A stretch of DNA of 64,000 nucleotides from [Lactobacillus] timonensis. GTDB lineage: Bacteria; Bacillota; Bacilli; Lactobacillales; Lactobacillaceae. Below, in pieces: positions 17,711 through 31,737 of the stretch. The stretch lies in contig NZ_LT964761.1 in assembly GCF_900240275.1 (NCBI RefSeq), positions 372,298 to 436,297 on the forward strand. Direction: 5' to 3'. Each line of letters starts with the position of its first letter. The stretch's first letter is position 1. The position numbers and the translations under genes are program-made. The notes beneath the pieces were generated by a model. It was not told the origin of the DNA. It was given only the letters and a program-made list of their open reading frames with translations, and ran no database searches.

Positions 17711-19207
17711 TTAGTCATCAAGGACGTGGTGGCGTTCTTCATAGGTGTAGAAACACCAAGCAATGATTCCGAAAAAGACTGGCCCAAATGCTGTCCAGAA
17801 GGCTGTCATATAGTCACCCGACAGACACGGTTCGATACAAGTAAAGATGATCCCAATCGCAATGACTAACCACACAATAATGGTCGTAACCGTTGCGCTC
17901 TTTTGCGTCTTATAAAAGATAAATGGCCGGTCTAGGTTCTTCTTTTGCTTAAAGAATGGAAAGGCCCCAATCAAGAATAAATATGGTGCAGAAGATGAAA
18001 CATTCATCATATCCATCAAGATCGTGTAAAAACGGCTAGCTGCGTTGCCCCCGAAGGAAACAAAAATAATAATCAATGAAACGATGATCATCTGAACCCA
18101 CATTGCGAACGCTGGCATCTCTTCATCGTTCAACTTCGTCAACTTCTTTGGCAGTAATCGCGGATCACAACCCTCGATAAAGGACTTAATTGGTGAGTAC
18201 ACCATAACAAAGGCAGCACCTAGACCACCGAGAACGTCGCTCAGCGCTGTAAACCGGGAGAAAACGTGTCCCATGGCAAGCGCACCACCATGACTCATCC
18301 CGAAGCTTTGGCCCATCCGAATTCCTAGGTTATTAACTAAGACATATTCACAATTACCAACGTTAACGTGCTTGCCACCGAGAACGCCGTACCAGTTGGC
18401 GGCGATCCCACTCAGTAGGATGCAGACAATGTAGAGCGTCGTCATAATCACCATTGAGATAATGATCCCACGTGGGAATGTTTTAGCAGGCTTATCAAGC
18501 GAGTCAGTAACCCCCGCCATCGTTTCCATACCACCGTAAGCAAACAAAGCGTAAACAATGAAGGAAACGACTGCGACTGGAGAAACAAAGGCCTTGTTTG
18601 GCGAGTGAATCAAAGACGAACCAGTCAACGGCGTCGCTAATTGTCCGTGGTTAGCAACTAATACCACAATGCTGGCAAGAACAAACATTGCAGAAACAGC
18701 AAAGACGAAAATCCCACCGACTGAGGCAACCTTCGTAATCTTGTTAATTCCCCGTGAAGCCATAAAGGTAACAACTGCGAGAAAAATCACTTCCATAATC
18801 CCGAGCGTCTTGTTGGCAGAAAGCCCAAACAAACGCCATGTCTGCGTTCGGTCTTCACCATAGATAACGGTGGAAACGGAAATGAAGAAAAACTGGGTAG
18901 ATGAAACCAACCAGACTACCCACGCTGCCAACCAAATAAAGGTTCCAATAAAGGCATTCTTTTCACCAATCGAACCTCGTAACCAGGAGAAGATCCCACC
19001 TTTGGCCGCCTTAAATGTGGCCCCGTATTCAGCGAACATCATTGCTGATGGCAAGAAAAAGAGAATTGCCGTTACCACATACCAAATGATGCTGGCATAG
19101 CCCATTTGATAAAAGGCGGTAATTGAGTTACTAAACCCAAAGATAGACGAGAAAATCATCAGAATAAAAGCACCTAACTTAATCTTCTCGTTTTGCTTAT
19201 TTTCCAT
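17711..19207 (-). CDS. APC-superfamily amino acid transporter (YjeM/GadC-like)
   Basis: The 498-residue membrane protein has about 12-13 helices. The N-terminus MENKQNEKIKLGAFILMIFSS leads into SIFGFSNSITAFYQMGY and FFLPSAMMFAEYGA, characteristic of the YjeM branch of the glutamate:GABA antiporter family. Such proteins exchange amino acids across the membrane, often in acid resistance; the substrate here is not known. The ATG at 19207 has AAAGGAAG upstream. No decarboxylase gene is adjacent, which argues against a dedicated GABA system. Confidence 0.83.
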   Translation of the reverse strand: MENKQNEKIKLGAFILMIFSSIFGFSNSITAFYQMGYASIIWYVVTAILFFLPSAMMFAEYGATFKAAKGGIFSWLRGSIGEKNAFIGTFIWLAAWVVWLVSSTQFFFISVSTVIYGEDRTQTWRLFGLSANKTLGIMEVIFLAVVTFMASRGINKITKVASVGGIFVFAVSAMFVLASIVVLVANHGQLATPLTGSSLIHSPNKAFVSPVAVVSFIVYALFAYGGMETMAGVTDSLDKPAKTFPRGIIISMVIMTTLYIVCILLSGIAANWYGVLGGKHVNVGNCEYVLVNNLGIRMGQSFGMSHGGALAMGHVFSRFTALSDVLGGLGAAFVMVYSPIKSFIEGCDPRLLPKKLTKLNDEEMPAFAMWVQMIIVSLIIIFVSFGGNAASRFYTILMDMMNVSSSAPYLFLIGAFPFFKQKKNLDRPFIFYKTQKSATVTTIIVWLVIAIGIIFTCIEPCLSGDYMTAFWTAFGPVFFGIIAWCFYTYEERHHVLDD

Positions 19208-19629
19208 TAAGTACGCTTCCTTTATATTTATAAGTACATCAGGTGCTATTATACTCGCTTCTGATGGAAAAATCAGGCAATTTTGAGAGCTTTTCTCATT
19301 TTCCACTAACAAAAATAAGGAATTATTTCATAAACCTGTCGTTATTCACAGTGAAAGAGCTTTAAAAATGCCTCGCCAGCAAAGATAATCATTGAATTAA
19401 TGAATATTATCTGTATAAATAACATCTCAGAAGGGTTGAGGCCATTTATTGTCTTTCTGAATGTGAAATGTAAGAATCGTAACCGTTCTTTTCTTACTTG
19501 TGAAATAGCTGCTTATGTACATAGAGGATATACATTAAACAGCTTTACAGCAATGACAGCACTACTTTCCTTAATAATTCATATGCGCAGGTCACGTTAA
19601 TTGTACATTTAGGTGTGCAGACATTTAAT
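19208..19629. other. AT-rich intergenic region, no gene seen
   Basis: These 422 bases separate the YjeM-like gene from the rRNA operon terminator. The right-hand end nearest the transporter must hold its promoter. A 66-codon ORF at 19400-19600 lacks a ribosome site and recognisable sequence, and I do not accept it. No RNA gene or repeat was recognised. Confidence 0.5.
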
Positions 19630-19685
19630 AAAACAAAAACAAACCCCAGTAACACAACAGAAAATGTTGATTTACCAAGGTTTGT
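19630..19685 (-). terminator. rRNA operon terminator
   Basis: Downstream of tRNA-Thr on the minus strand ACAAACC (19679-19685 complement) pairs with GGTTTGT (19639-19645 complement), with an inner GGTAA/TTACT extension. TTTTTGTTTT follows. It ends the 16S-23S-5S-tRNA transcript. Confidence 0.75.
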
Positions 19686-19707
19686 TAACGAACCTAATCC
19701 CAATTAG

Positions 19708-19780
19708 TGCCGACAAGAGGACTCGAACCTCCGACCTTCGCCTTACGAAGGCGCTGCTCTACCAACTGAGCTATGTCGGC
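19708..19780 (-). tRNA. tRNA-Thr (anticodon CGT)
   Basis: The minus strand folds as a cloverleaf: acceptor GCCGACA/TGTCGGC, D arm GCTC/GAGC, anticodon loop TTCGTAA, T loop GGTTCGAGTCC, discriminator A. CGT reads the Thr codon ACG. The 3' CCA is not encoded. One mismatch is possible at the top of the anticodon stem. It is the last gene of the rRNA operon. Confidence 0.9.
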
Positions 19781-19830
19781 ATAAACACAGAAACAGATGT
19801 CGACGCGTGTCAACATCTGTTCCGTAATAA

Positions 19831-19903
19831 CTCCGGCAGCCAGACTCGAACTGGCGACAGCCTGATTAACAGTCAGGTGCTCTACCGACTGAGCTATGCC
19901 GGA
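19831..19903 (-). tRNA. tRNA-Asn (anticodon GTT)
   Basis: The cloverleaf on the minus strand has acceptor TCCGGCA/TGCCGGA, D arm GCTC/GAGC, anticodon stem CCTGA/TCAGG with loop CTGTTAA, a T loop with GTTCGAGTC, and discriminator G as expected for Asn. CCA is not encoded. It lies directly after the 5S gene. Confidence 0.95.
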
Positions 19904-19908
19904 ATAAC

Positions 19909-20025
19909 GCGTGGCGACGCCCTATCCTCGCAGGGAGCGATCCCCCAACTACTTTTGGCGCGCTGAAGCTTAACTACTGTGTTCGGCATGGGAACAGGTG
20001 TATCCTTCATGCTATTGCCACCACA
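19909..20025 (-). rRNA. rrf: 5S ribosomal RNA
   Basis: About 117 nt on the minus strand, starting TGTGGTGGCAATAGC and containing the conserved CCGAACACAGTAGTTAAGC block and a closing GCCACGC end. It lies about 85 nt after the 23S gene. Confidence 0.97.
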
Positions 20026-20110
20026 CTCTTGAGAACTTGCGCTCTCAAAACTAAGCAAGATCTTTTTCTTCTTTTTCACTTTCAACCAGAACCTAACCGC
20101 TTCTCACTTG

Positions 20111-23028
<2,918 letters not shown>

Positions 23029-23226
23029 GATGAACAACTTCCGTTGTTCACCACAGTTAATTGAGTAATGCGATTTTTTCGTTAAACAACTCAAATAACG
23101 CGGTGTTCTCGGTTTATTTGTGAATAAAGAAAATTTAGATCTTGTTTAGTTTTCAAAGTACAAGTCTGAGGGTAAACCCCTCAAAACTGAACAAAGTTAT
23201 CAACGCTGTGCAGGTTTCCGATTAAT

Positions 23227-24808
<1,582 letters not shown>

Positions 24809-24975
24809 GATATGAGCTTTTGAAATAGCTCTCAAATTATTAGTTAAGCGAATTGACTTCGCAAATGTTTTGCCTCGATCATAAGATCAAGGACCCTGCA
24901 CATTTGTGTTCGTCGAAACTTTGTTCAGTTTTCAAAGGTCTACCTTGCTATCACTTATCGTGACAACAGTTAAGA

Positions 24976-25004
24976 ATTATACCAACTCATTCAAGTAAAG
25001 TCAA
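24976..25004 (-). promoter_or_regulatory. rRNA operon promoter P2
   Basis: On the minus strand TTGACT (24999-25004), a 17-base spacer and TATAAT (24976-24981), about 170 bp upstream of 16S. Near-perfect sigma-A promoter. Confidence 0.9.
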
Positions 25005-25066
25005 CAACTTTTTAAAAGCTTTAATGAGCTGTGTTGTTTTAGCTAACTGCCTCAACAACGATATTT

Positions 25067-25095
25067 AATATACAGACAAAGCATCCAGAAGTCAA
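25067..25095 (-). promoter_or_regulatory. rRNA operon promoter P1
   Basis: A second minus-strand promoter, TTGACT (25090-25095), 17-base spacer, TATATT (25067-25072), 91 bp upstream of P2. Tandem promoters are usual for Firmicute rRNA operons. Confidence 0.85.
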
Positions 25096-25185
25096 CAATA
25101 AAAAAAGACCTATTCAGAGAGCAACAATCGTCTTTAGTCTCCAGATAAAGCGATGCAAATGCTAATTGTTCGTTTATCGTTTTAA

Positions 25186-25231
25186 AGCAAAACAAAAAGA
25201 CCACTTTAAAGCGTTGATCAAAGCGGCCTTT
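25186..25231 (-). terminator. Terminator of the ftsH-hslO transcript
   Basis: A 12-bp stem (including GU pairs) AAAGGCCGCTTT / AAAGTGGTCTTT on the minus strand is followed by TTTGTTTTG. It lies 22 bases after hslO and insulates it from the rRNA promoters. Confidence 0.82.
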
Positions 25232-25252
25232 CCGAACGAAATCTTTTTGATT

Positions 25253-26152
25253 TTATTTCTTCAACTTTTTCTGATCGAGCAGTTTCTTTAATTCTTCCTC
25301 GCTGAATTCATACTTTTTCTTGCAAAAACGGCAAACGGCTTCGGCATGATGGTCTTCATTGATCAGCGTCTCCAGCTGGTCTGCTGGCAACCCTTCGATA
25401 GCCCGTGAAAACCGTTCCTTACTACAATCACACCGGTAGGAAACCGGCATTGTCTCCAAGAACTTCAGTTGGCCCTTACCAAAGATCTTTGTCAAGATCT
25501 GTTCAGGCGTAGATCCTTCCCTCAACAGGTGGGAAACCAGCGGTAGCTTCTTTAATGAAGCCTCTACCCGTGAAATGTTGTCTTCACTTGCGCCCGGAAG
25601 TACCTGGATAAGGAATCCGCCCGCAGCCGTAACATCATCCTTTTCATTCACAAAGACTGACAAACCCACTGCTGATGGAATTTGTTCTGATTGAGCTAAG
25701 TAATAAGTAAAATCATCACCCAATTCACCAGAGACAAGCTTGACTTCTCCGGAATAAGGTTCCTTATCACTAGGGCTCATCTTAGTCACAGTCAGTGTGC
25801 CTTGTTCGCCAACAGCCCCACTAACGTCTAGCTTTCCCTGCGCATTTTCTGGCAGACTAACGTGTGGGTTCTGGAGGTAGCCCTTCACTACCCCGTTCGC
25901 AGTCCCGTCACAAATAATCGCCCCTACTGGCCCGTTGCCCTGGATTTTAACCGTCATCGCTTGAGTTTCGTCTAATCCAGAGGTTGCCAACAGCAAGGTG
26001 CCAATTAGTGCCCGGCCAAATGCAGCCGACGCTGTATTCCAGGTATCATGGACTTTGTGGGCGTGTTGAACCAGCTGAGTTGCGTTAACCGCATAAGCAC
26101 GGAACTGACCATCTTTGCTTATTGCTTTTACTAAATAATCTGTTGATCTCAT
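25253..26152 (-). CDS. hslO: Hsp33 redox-regulated chaperone
   Basis: The 299-residue cytoplasmic holdase is activated by oxidation. The C-terminal zinc-binding redox switch is visible as CDC (about 239-241) and CRFCKKKYEF (about 272-281), the usual CxC...CxxC pattern. The N-terminal domain begins MRSTDYLVKAISKDGQFRAYAV. It follows ftsH by 56 bases in the same orientation, a conserved arrangement that links proteolysis of membrane proteins with redox-stress protection. It ends at a strong terminator. Confidence 0.97.
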   Translation of the reverse strand: MRSTDYLVKAISKDGQFRAYAVNATQLVQHAHKVHDTWNTASAAFGRALIGTLLLATSGLDETQAMTVKIQGNGPVGAIICDGTANGVVKGYLQNPHVSLPENAQGKLDVSGAVGEQGTLTVTKMSPSDKEPYSGEVKLVSGELGDDFTYYLAQSEQIPSAVGLSVFVNEKDDVTAAGGFLIQVLPGASEDNISRVEASLKKLPLVSHLLREGSTPEQILTKIFGKGQLKFLETMPVSYRCDCSKERFSRAIEGLPADQLETLINEDHHAEAVCRFCKKKYEFSEEELKKLLDQKKLKK

Positions 26153-26208
26153 TATGTCCTCCTAAGAAAAGAAGCAGCTGGTTTGACCACCAACTGCTTC
26201 TATTGTTA

Positions 26209-28266
26209 TTACAACTTATCTGAATCGTCGTGATCATCAGAAGACTGTTGTTCAGCTATTTGATCATGACGCTCGTTTTCGCGCCGTTCAAGTTCGCTCT
26301 TGGATTCTTCAAAAGTTGCAGCTCGTTGTTCATCCGACTGCTCAGCGGCATCCTTAGCCGGCATCTTACCAGTCTTGTACAGCGAAAGAATCTGCTTTTC
26401 ATCCAGCGTTTCATACTTCAACAACGCCTCGGCAATCAGCTTATGCTGCTCACGGTGTTCTTCAATGATCTTGTGAGCAGTTGCGTGACCTTCGTTGAGT
26501 AAACGCTTGACTTCTTCGTCAACAATGGCCTGAGTATGTTCAGAGTATGGTTGTTGACCATAAGACTGGCCTGGTGTCATTCCACCGCTAGTAACTAGCT
26601 CTACTGGCCCAATCTTGTCACTCATCCCGTACTGGGTAACCATTGCCCGCGCAATCTGCGTTGCCTGCTCAAAGTCATTAGAAGCACCGGATGATTGTGA
26701 GTTGAAGATAATCTCTTCAGCCGCACGACCACCCATTAAACCGGCAATCTGTTCCTTGGCGTTCTTCTTGCTCATCAGCATCTGGTCTTCTCGTGGCAGC
26801 ATAATAGCATAACCACCAGCGCGACCACGTGGCACGATAGTAACCTTGTGAACAACCCGCGCGTCATTCAGGACCAGGCCAACAATAGTGTGACCCGCTT
26901 CGTGGAAGGCAACCGTCTTCCGTTCTTGCGGACTGACAACCTTATCATGCTTTGCTGGGCCGGCGATAACCCGGTCTTCAGCTTCATCAAGGTCGGCAGC
27001 ATCGATTTGGTCTTTATTGCGACGTGCAGCCAGCAAGGCAGCTTCGTTAAGCAGGTTCTCCAAGTCAGCACCAACAAAGCCTGGTGTCTGCTTGGCAATT
27101 TCTTTCAAGTCAACATCAGGTGCCAATGGCTTGTTCTTAGCGTGAACACGCAGAATAGCCTCACGACCCTTTACGTCAGGACGGCCCACGAGAATCTTCC
27201 GGTCAAACCGGCCTGGGCGCAGCAGCGCTGGGTCAAGAACGTCAGAACGGTTCGTTGCGGCCATCACAATGACCCCTTCATCGCCCTGGAAACCATCCAT
27301 TTCGACCAGCAACTGGTTAAGAGTCTGTTCACGTTCATCGTGACCGCCACCAACACCTGAACCACGCCGCCGACCAACGGCATCGATTTCATCGATAAAG
27401 ATAATCGCTGGCGCTGACTTCTTCGCTTGTTCGAACAGGTCCCGCACACGGCTAGCACCAACCCCAACAAACATTTCAACGAAGTCAGAGCCGGAAATAG
27501 AGAAGAACGGGACACCTGCTTCACCGGCAACCGCCTTGGCAAGCAACGTTTTCCCGGTACCCGGAGGCCCCTCTAGCAAAACCCCCGACGGAATCCGTGC
27601 ACCTAAGCGGGAGAACTTCTGCGGATTCTTCAGGAACTCGACAACTTCGACCAGTTCCTGCTTTTCTTCCTCTTCCCCTGCAACATCGGAGAAGCGTACC
27701 TTGTTTTTCTTGCTGTTAGAAGGCTTAATGTGGGTCTTGCCGAAGTTCATCACTCCACCACGACCGCCACCTTGACCAGCCTGTCCCATCATCATGTAGA
27801 AGAAGAAAATCATGATGACTAGCGGCAGGACCGTCAACAGCAGGTTCATCCAAAAGCTATTGGACTCTTCCGCATGAGTAGTAATTTTAACGTTTTCCCG
27901 GTCAGCATACTTTTGCAGCTGACTTACTGTAACATCGCTTTGCAGAACAGAGCTCTGGAAGTTGGCAGCTTTTCCGGACTGGGAACCCAGAATGCTCAAG
28001 CCATTGTTAGAACTGCTGTCCGTCTTTTGTGGATGCCGGTAAGTCCCGGTGATTTTGTAAACACCACCATTAGGCTGAACCTGGAAATTCTTGATTTTGT
28101 CACTCTTTAATTCCGAAATAAACTCGGTTTGGGAAACGGTCTTTGTTTGGCCGCCATTACCGTTATTTCCACCGAAGAAGAAGTAGGCAATCCCCATCAA
28201 ACACAAGAAGATTACGGAGTAAAAGAGTATGTTATGCCCAAAACCATTATTTCGGCGATTGTTCAT
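26209..28266 (-). CDS. ftsH: ATP-dependent zinc metalloprotease FtsH
   Basis: The 685-residue membrane AAA+ protease degrades misfolded membrane proteins and regulators. Two membrane helices (about 10-30 and 135-160) flank an extracytoplasmic domain. Walker A is [13 protein letters not shown] (about 233), Walker [11 protein letters not shown], and the second region of homology [18 protein letters not shown]. The zinc site HEAGH is at about 455. The C-terminus is acidic and Ser/Asp-rich. It lies between hpt and hslO in the conserved order. Confidence 0.98.
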   Translation of the reverse strand: MNNRRNNGFGHNILFYSVIFLCLMGIAYFFFGGNNGNGGQTKTVSQTEFISELKSDKIKNFQVQPNGGVYKITGTYRHPQKTDSSSNNGLSILGSQSGKAANFQSSVLQSDVTVSQLQKYADRENVKITTHAEESNSFWMNLLLTVLPLVIMIFFFYMMMGQAGQGGGRGGVMNFGKTHIKPSNSKKNKVRFSDVAGEEEEKQELVEVVEFLKNPQKFSRLGARIPSGVLLEGPPGTGKTLLAKAVAGEAGVPFFSISGSDFVEMFVGVGASRVRDLFEQAKKSAPAIIFIDEIDAVGRRRGSGVGGGHDEREQTLNQLLVEMDGFQGDEGVIVMAATNRSDVLDPALLRPGRFDRKILVGRPDVKGREAILRVHAKNKPLAPDVDLKEIAKQTPGFVGADLENLLNEAALLAARRNKDQIDAADLDEAEDRVIAGPAKHDKVVSPQERKTVAFHEAGHTIVGLVLNDARVVHKVTIVPRGRAGGYAIMLPREDQMLMSKKNAKEQIAGLMGGRAAEEIIFNSQSSGASNDFEQATQIARAMVTQYGMSDKIGPVELVTSGGMTPGQSYGQQPYSEHTQAIVDEEVKRLLNEGHATAHKIIEEHREQHKLIAEALLKYETLDEKQILSLYKTGKMPAKDAAEQSDEQRAATFEESKSELERRENERHDQIAEQQSSDDHDDSDKL

Positions 28267-28360
28267 ACATAACTCCTATCTGACGGTAATACCGTCTGAT
28301 TACTATTAACGTTGGTCATAATATCATACTTGACTATCTTTGACCAATATTTTATCTAGC

Positions 28361-28906
28361 CTAGTTTTCGTAGACACTCGGCTTTAAAACCCCAACGTAT
28401 GGGAGGTTACGGTAAAAGCCCTTGTAGTCTAGTCCATAACCCACCAAAAACTCGTTAGGAACATTGAAGCCAACGTAATCAGCACGGATGTCTACCATCC
28501 TGCCCTCAGGTTTATCAAGTAGAGAACAAACCTTGATACTCTTAGCACCACGGTCTGCTAATAATTCCATTAGGAACTTCAATGTTCGACCACTATCAAC
28601 AATATCTTCCATTACCAGAACGTTACGTCCCTTAATGTCGTTTTTCAAATCATGGATCAGTTTGATCTTGCCCGTTGACTTGACGCCACCTTCAAAACTA
28701 GAAATATCAACGAAGTCCATTTGGGCATAAATGTCCATCCGCTCCAGCATATCAATGGAAAACAGGATAGCTCCGGTTAACACCGACACAATAATCGGCT
28801 TTTTATCACGATAATCTTCACAGATCTGCCGTGCCAACTCTGCTTCGCGCTGAACAATGTCTTCTCGGCTGTAGATAACCCGCTCGATATCGTTGTTCAT
28901 TGTCAA
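28361..28906 (-). CDS. hpt: Hypoxanthine-guanine phosphoribosyltransferase
   Basis: The 181-residue purine salvage enzyme makes IMP and GMP from hypoxanthine or guanine plus PRPP. The PRPP-binding loop is VLVMEDIVDSGRTLKFL (about 95-111). The TTG at 28906 has GGAGGG 6 bases upstream; an ATG two codons later has a 12-base gap and is less likely. It overlaps the end of tilS by four bases, so the two are coupled. The tilS-hpt-ftsH order is conserved across Firmicutes. Confidence 0.95.
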   Translation of the reverse strand: MTMNNDIERVIYSREDIVQREAELARQICEDYRDKKPIIVSVLTGAILFSIDMLERMDIYAQMDFVDISSFEGGVKSTGKIKLIHDLKNDIKGRNVLVMEDIVDSGRTLKFLMELLADRGAKSIKVCSLLDKPEGRMVDIRADYVGFNVPNEFLVGYGLDYKGFYRNLPYVGVLKPSVYEN

Positions 28907-30288
28907 TGTGATCCCTCCGTCTTCTGTCTTTGCTCAACCAATTGAACTGCCTGCCAGTCAGCTGGTAGCCTTGCCGGGCGTTTTCGCCAGGTCGTCTTAT
29001 AACCGACCACCCACAAAACCTCATCATCGGCATCGACGAGAACCAGCTGACTCCGGCGCTGTGCTTGCGGAACTTTATTGTTTATCATAACCCGCTCCAC
29101 ACTCTGGTGTCCCCCGCCCTTTAAGCGAAGTTGATCACCACTACGCCAGGTTCGCCACGTTAACGGCAACTTTCGCGGCGGTAGCCAAATAACGCCAACC
29201 GCATTTGCCTTATCGCTGGTCAACGCTGTTATCGGTAAGACTGCCACCTGATAATGGTCGTTGACTGCTAACCAGTGGCCTAATTTTACCACAGCCCGGC
29301 AAGCTTGCGAACGCTGATTTGCCTTAGCCATTACCAAGTGTGCGTACCGGTAGGATTTTTTGAACAGGAGGCCGTTAGTCAAAGCGAGTTCTGCCTGTGG
29401 TCGATGCTTATTCATCAGCAACTGTTCCAATTGACGAAGCTGCTCGCGGTTAAAGTCCACTAACCCTTGTCGGTTTAGCCACCTTGTTAACACTTGGTGT
29501 CTTGCTGGCGGTGTCAATTGCTGAAAATCGTTCACCCGCAATGACGCTCCAGTACTAATCCGTCCTAGGATAATATCTGCTTGCTGGTTGCGAAAGGCCA
29601 ACAGGTCGGCGAGATCATGGTGGTATTCATAAAGATGCCGTTTGACAGCTGGGTTTTCTTTTACAAGGGAAGGAAGGATCTGGTGGCGAAACCTATTGCG
29701 TTCAATCCCTAAATCGCGATTTGTAACGTCTTCGTACCACTTAACATGGTGTTGGCGAGCATAGTCATACAGCTGAGATTTCACAAACGGCAATAGTGGC
29801 CGGATGAGGGTGGCCCCATAAAAAGGTCGGTCAGCTTCAATTCCGACTAACTGTCCCAACTGACCACCACGTACTAGCTTCATCAACATCGTTTCTGCTA
29901 AGTCATCACCGTGGTGCGCAGTCATGACTACTTCGGCACCCACTTCATCTTTCAGCTGACGAAAGAAGTGGTAACGAACTTGGCGACCAGCTGCTTCAAT
30001 TCCACTAGTCGGATGCTCATCCTTTCGCCAATGAATAACGTGCAGCTCAAGATCTCGATGCTGACAATAACGCTGGAGGTATTTTTCTTCTTCCCAGCTC
30101 TGTTGCCGTAATTCATGGTTAACGTGAGCAACAACAATGCGCGGGTGGTAGGGGAGCCGCTGCAGCAGTTCAAGAAGCACCATCGAGTCAACACCCGTTG
30201 ACACAGCAACAACTAACGTTTTGGCGGTATTAAAAAAGCGGTCCTCGTGGAGGTGCCGCTTAAATTGTTCATATAATGAGCTGCTCAT
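28903..30288 (-). CDS. tilS: tRNA(Ile)-lysidine synthase
   Basis: The 461-residue enzyme modifies C34 of tRNA-Ile(CAU) to lysidine, changing its codon reading from AUG to AUA; it is essential. The N-terminal PP-loop motif reads AVSTGVDSMVLL (about 28-39), a variant of the usual SGGxDS with Thr in place of the first Gly. A helical middle domain and a C-terminal substrate-binding domain follow. The ATG at 30288 overlaps the yabR stop (TAATG), so translation is coupled. Confidence 0.95.
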   Translation of the reverse strand: MSSSLYEQFKRHLHEDRFFNTAKTLVVAVSTGVDSMVLLELLQRLPYHPRIVVAHVNHELRQQSWEEEKYLQRYCQHRDLELHVIHWRKDEHPTSGIEAAGRQVRYHFFRQLKDEVGAEVVMTAHHGDDLAETMLMKLVRGGQLGQLVGIEADRPFYGATLIRPLLPFVKSQLYDYARQHHVKWYEDVTNRDLGIERNRFRHQILPSLVKENPAVKRHLYEYHHDLADLLAFRNQQADIILGRISTGASLRVNDFQQLTPPARHQVLTRWLNRQGLVDFNREQLRQLEQLLMNKHRPQAELALTNGLLFKKSYRYAHLVMAKANQRSQACRAVVKLGHWLAVNDHYQVAVLPITALTSDKANAVGVIWLPPRKLPLTWRTWRSGDQLRLKGGGHQSVERVMINNKVPQAQRRSQLVLVDADDEVLWVVGYKTTWRKRPARLPADWQAVQLVEQRQKTEGSH

Positions 30289-30809
30289 TAACGACGCCGC
30301 CCACCACGGCCCCCACGCTTGCCGTCAGTCTGACGCTTAAGCGTTGAAAGGCGCGACTCGCTTTCCTTCATGTAGTCGGCCAACATGTCATTGAAGTCTT
30401 CGCTCTGGTGGTGAGAATGGTGGTTACTGAAACCGCCGTGGCCGCCACCATTAGGACGGCCGTGGAAGCCGCCACCGTGGCCTTCATGATTGCGATGAAA
30501 GTTATTTTCGTGGTGATCACGTTGGAAGTGACGATTACCACCGTGGCCATGGTCCTCGTGATGGCGTTCTGATTCTGGCAGTGCTTCTTTCATTGAGAGA
30601 GCAATCTTACCGTCGTCACCAATCTTCATTACCTTTACCGTTACCGAGTCACCAACCGACAGAACATCGTGAATATCCTTCACAAAGCTATCAGAAATTT
30701 GACTGATGTGAACCAGACCTGTTTGGTTGTCATCTAAATCAACGAATGCGCCAAAATTTGTAATCCCAGAAACTTTACCGACGACCTTGTCGCCAACTTC
30801 AATTGCCAT
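30288..30809 (-). CDS. yabR: S1 domain RNA-binding protein (YabR-like)
   Basis: The 173-residue protein has one S1 domain (about 1-75, VGDKVVGKVSGITNFGAFVDL and GLVHISQIS). A long His/Gly/Asn-rich linker (about 83-135) and a basic C-terminus GKRGGRGGRRR follow. It probably binds RNA or ribosomes. The low-complexity linker makes it longer than the minimal YabR. It lies between divIC and tilS as in B. subtilis, but a terminator separates it from divIC, so it must have its own promoter. Confidence 0.9.
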   Translation of the reverse strand: MAIEVGDKVVGKVSGITNFGAFVDLDDNQTGLVHISQISDSFVKDIHDVLSVGDSVTVKVMKIGDDGKIALSMKEALPESERHHEDHGHGGNRHFQRDHHENNFHRNHEGHGGGFHGRPNGGGHGGFSNHHSHHQSEDFNDMLADYMKESESRLSTLKRQTDGKRGGRGGRRR

Positions 30810-30893
30810 GAACCTAATGGCCCTCCTAATTTACTTATCTTAATAATATTGAGTATAACATATGACATTGCTGCTTTGTCGTCTTTAATTAAG

Positions 30894-30930
30894 AAAAAAG
30901 TTGTGGTTAGGACCTACGCTAACCACAACT
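30894..30930 (-). terminator. Terminator between divIC and yabR
   Basis: A perfect 12-bp stem AGTTGTGGTTAG / CTAACCACAACT on the minus strand is followed by TTTTTTC. It splits the conserved cluster into two transcripts. Confidence 0.88.
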
Positions 30931-30946
30931 ATTAGTTCATTAATTA

Positions 30947-31315
30947 TTAGTTGGCAAAGTTATAAATTGTTTCGCCACTCTTAGAGTAGTTGTACTTTTG
31001 CCGGAGAATTTGCTGAATATAGGCTGGATCGTGCAGCGATTTAACCTCAGCCTTCAGTTGACGATTGGTTTTCTTTTTTGCTGCCAATTCGGTTTTAGTG
31101 CCGACAATCTGTGCATTTACCTTTGATAAGGCGTGGTGGTTTACTAAAATTTGAACACCGAACAGCAATGTCAAACAACCTGTCACCAACAAGATAACGC
31201 GCCGTCGTTTCGCATGAACCTTCTTGATGTAGTGCTGATTTGCCCGCAATTGGGCGTTCTGTTGCCTTGAATATGGTGTATTGATCGCGGTAACCCGGTC
31301 ATGCGAAAAAGACAT
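30947..31315 (-). CDS. divIC: Septum formation protein DivIC (FtsB-like)
   Basis: The 122-residue bitopic membrane protein of the divisome works with DivIB/FtsQ and FtsL. A basic cytoplasmic tail leads to one membrane helix (about 42-60, RRRVILLVTGCLTLLFGVQI) and then an extracellular coiled coil (about 65-100). The conserved end DPAYIQQILRQKYNYSKSGETIY is typical. The start at 31315 has GGAGGGG 5 bases upstream; upstream in-frame codons are not preceded by a site. Confidence 0.9.
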   Translation of the reverse strand: MSFSHDRVTAINTPYSRQQNAQLRANQHYIKKVHAKRRRVILLVTGCLTLLFGVQILVNHHALSKVNAQIVGTKTELAAKKKTNRQLKAEVKSLHDPAYIQQILRQKYNYSKSGETIYNFAN

Positions 31316-31461
31316 TCCAACCCCTCCATAAATATAACTGAAGTTAATTATAACAAGCTCACATAATCTTTGTCTAATGATAAGGAGAAAAAAGACCTTG
31401 TCAACGGGAAAGAACACGCTTTCAATTTCTCTAGTGACTGTCAGCTCATTGACAGTCGGAG

Positions 31462-31737
31462 TTAAAAGGGATTGGAGAAGTCCTCCTTAAAGCTTTCGTC
31501 AATAATTGTGTACATGTTTTCGGCTTCCGCCTTCTTGGTTGTTTCCACAATTTGGTTGATCTTCACTTTCTCTGTTTTATTGCCAAACTTAATTGTCAAC
31601 ACATCCCCAGCTTTAACCGAACTGGATGACTTTGCCTGCTTATTATTAATCAGGATTCGTCCCTGGTCAGCGATTGACTTGGCAACTGTCCGCCGCTTAA
31701 TAATCCGCGACACCTTCAAGAATTTATCGAGTCTCAT
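31462..31737 (-). CDS. rqcP: S4 domain ribosome-quality-control protein RqcP
   Basis: The 91-residue protein consists mainly of one S4 RNA-binding domain, MRLDKFLKVSRIIKRRTVAK and GRILINNKQAKSSSSVKAGD. In B. subtilis RqcP (YabO) binds stalled 50S subunits with RqcH and supports C-terminal Ala-tailing. It overlaps the flippase gene end by 14 bases. Its place between the flippase and divIC is the conserved one. Confidence 0.93.
   Translation of the reverse strand: MRLDKFLKVSRIIKRRTVAKSIADQGRILINNKQAKSSSSVKAGDVLTIKFGNKTEKVKINQIVETTKKAEAENMYTIIDESFKEDFSNPF

Noticed and set aside
19400-19600. 66-codon ORF upstream of the tRNA genes
   Set aside because: No ribosome site, AT-rich sequence and no recognisable protein features.
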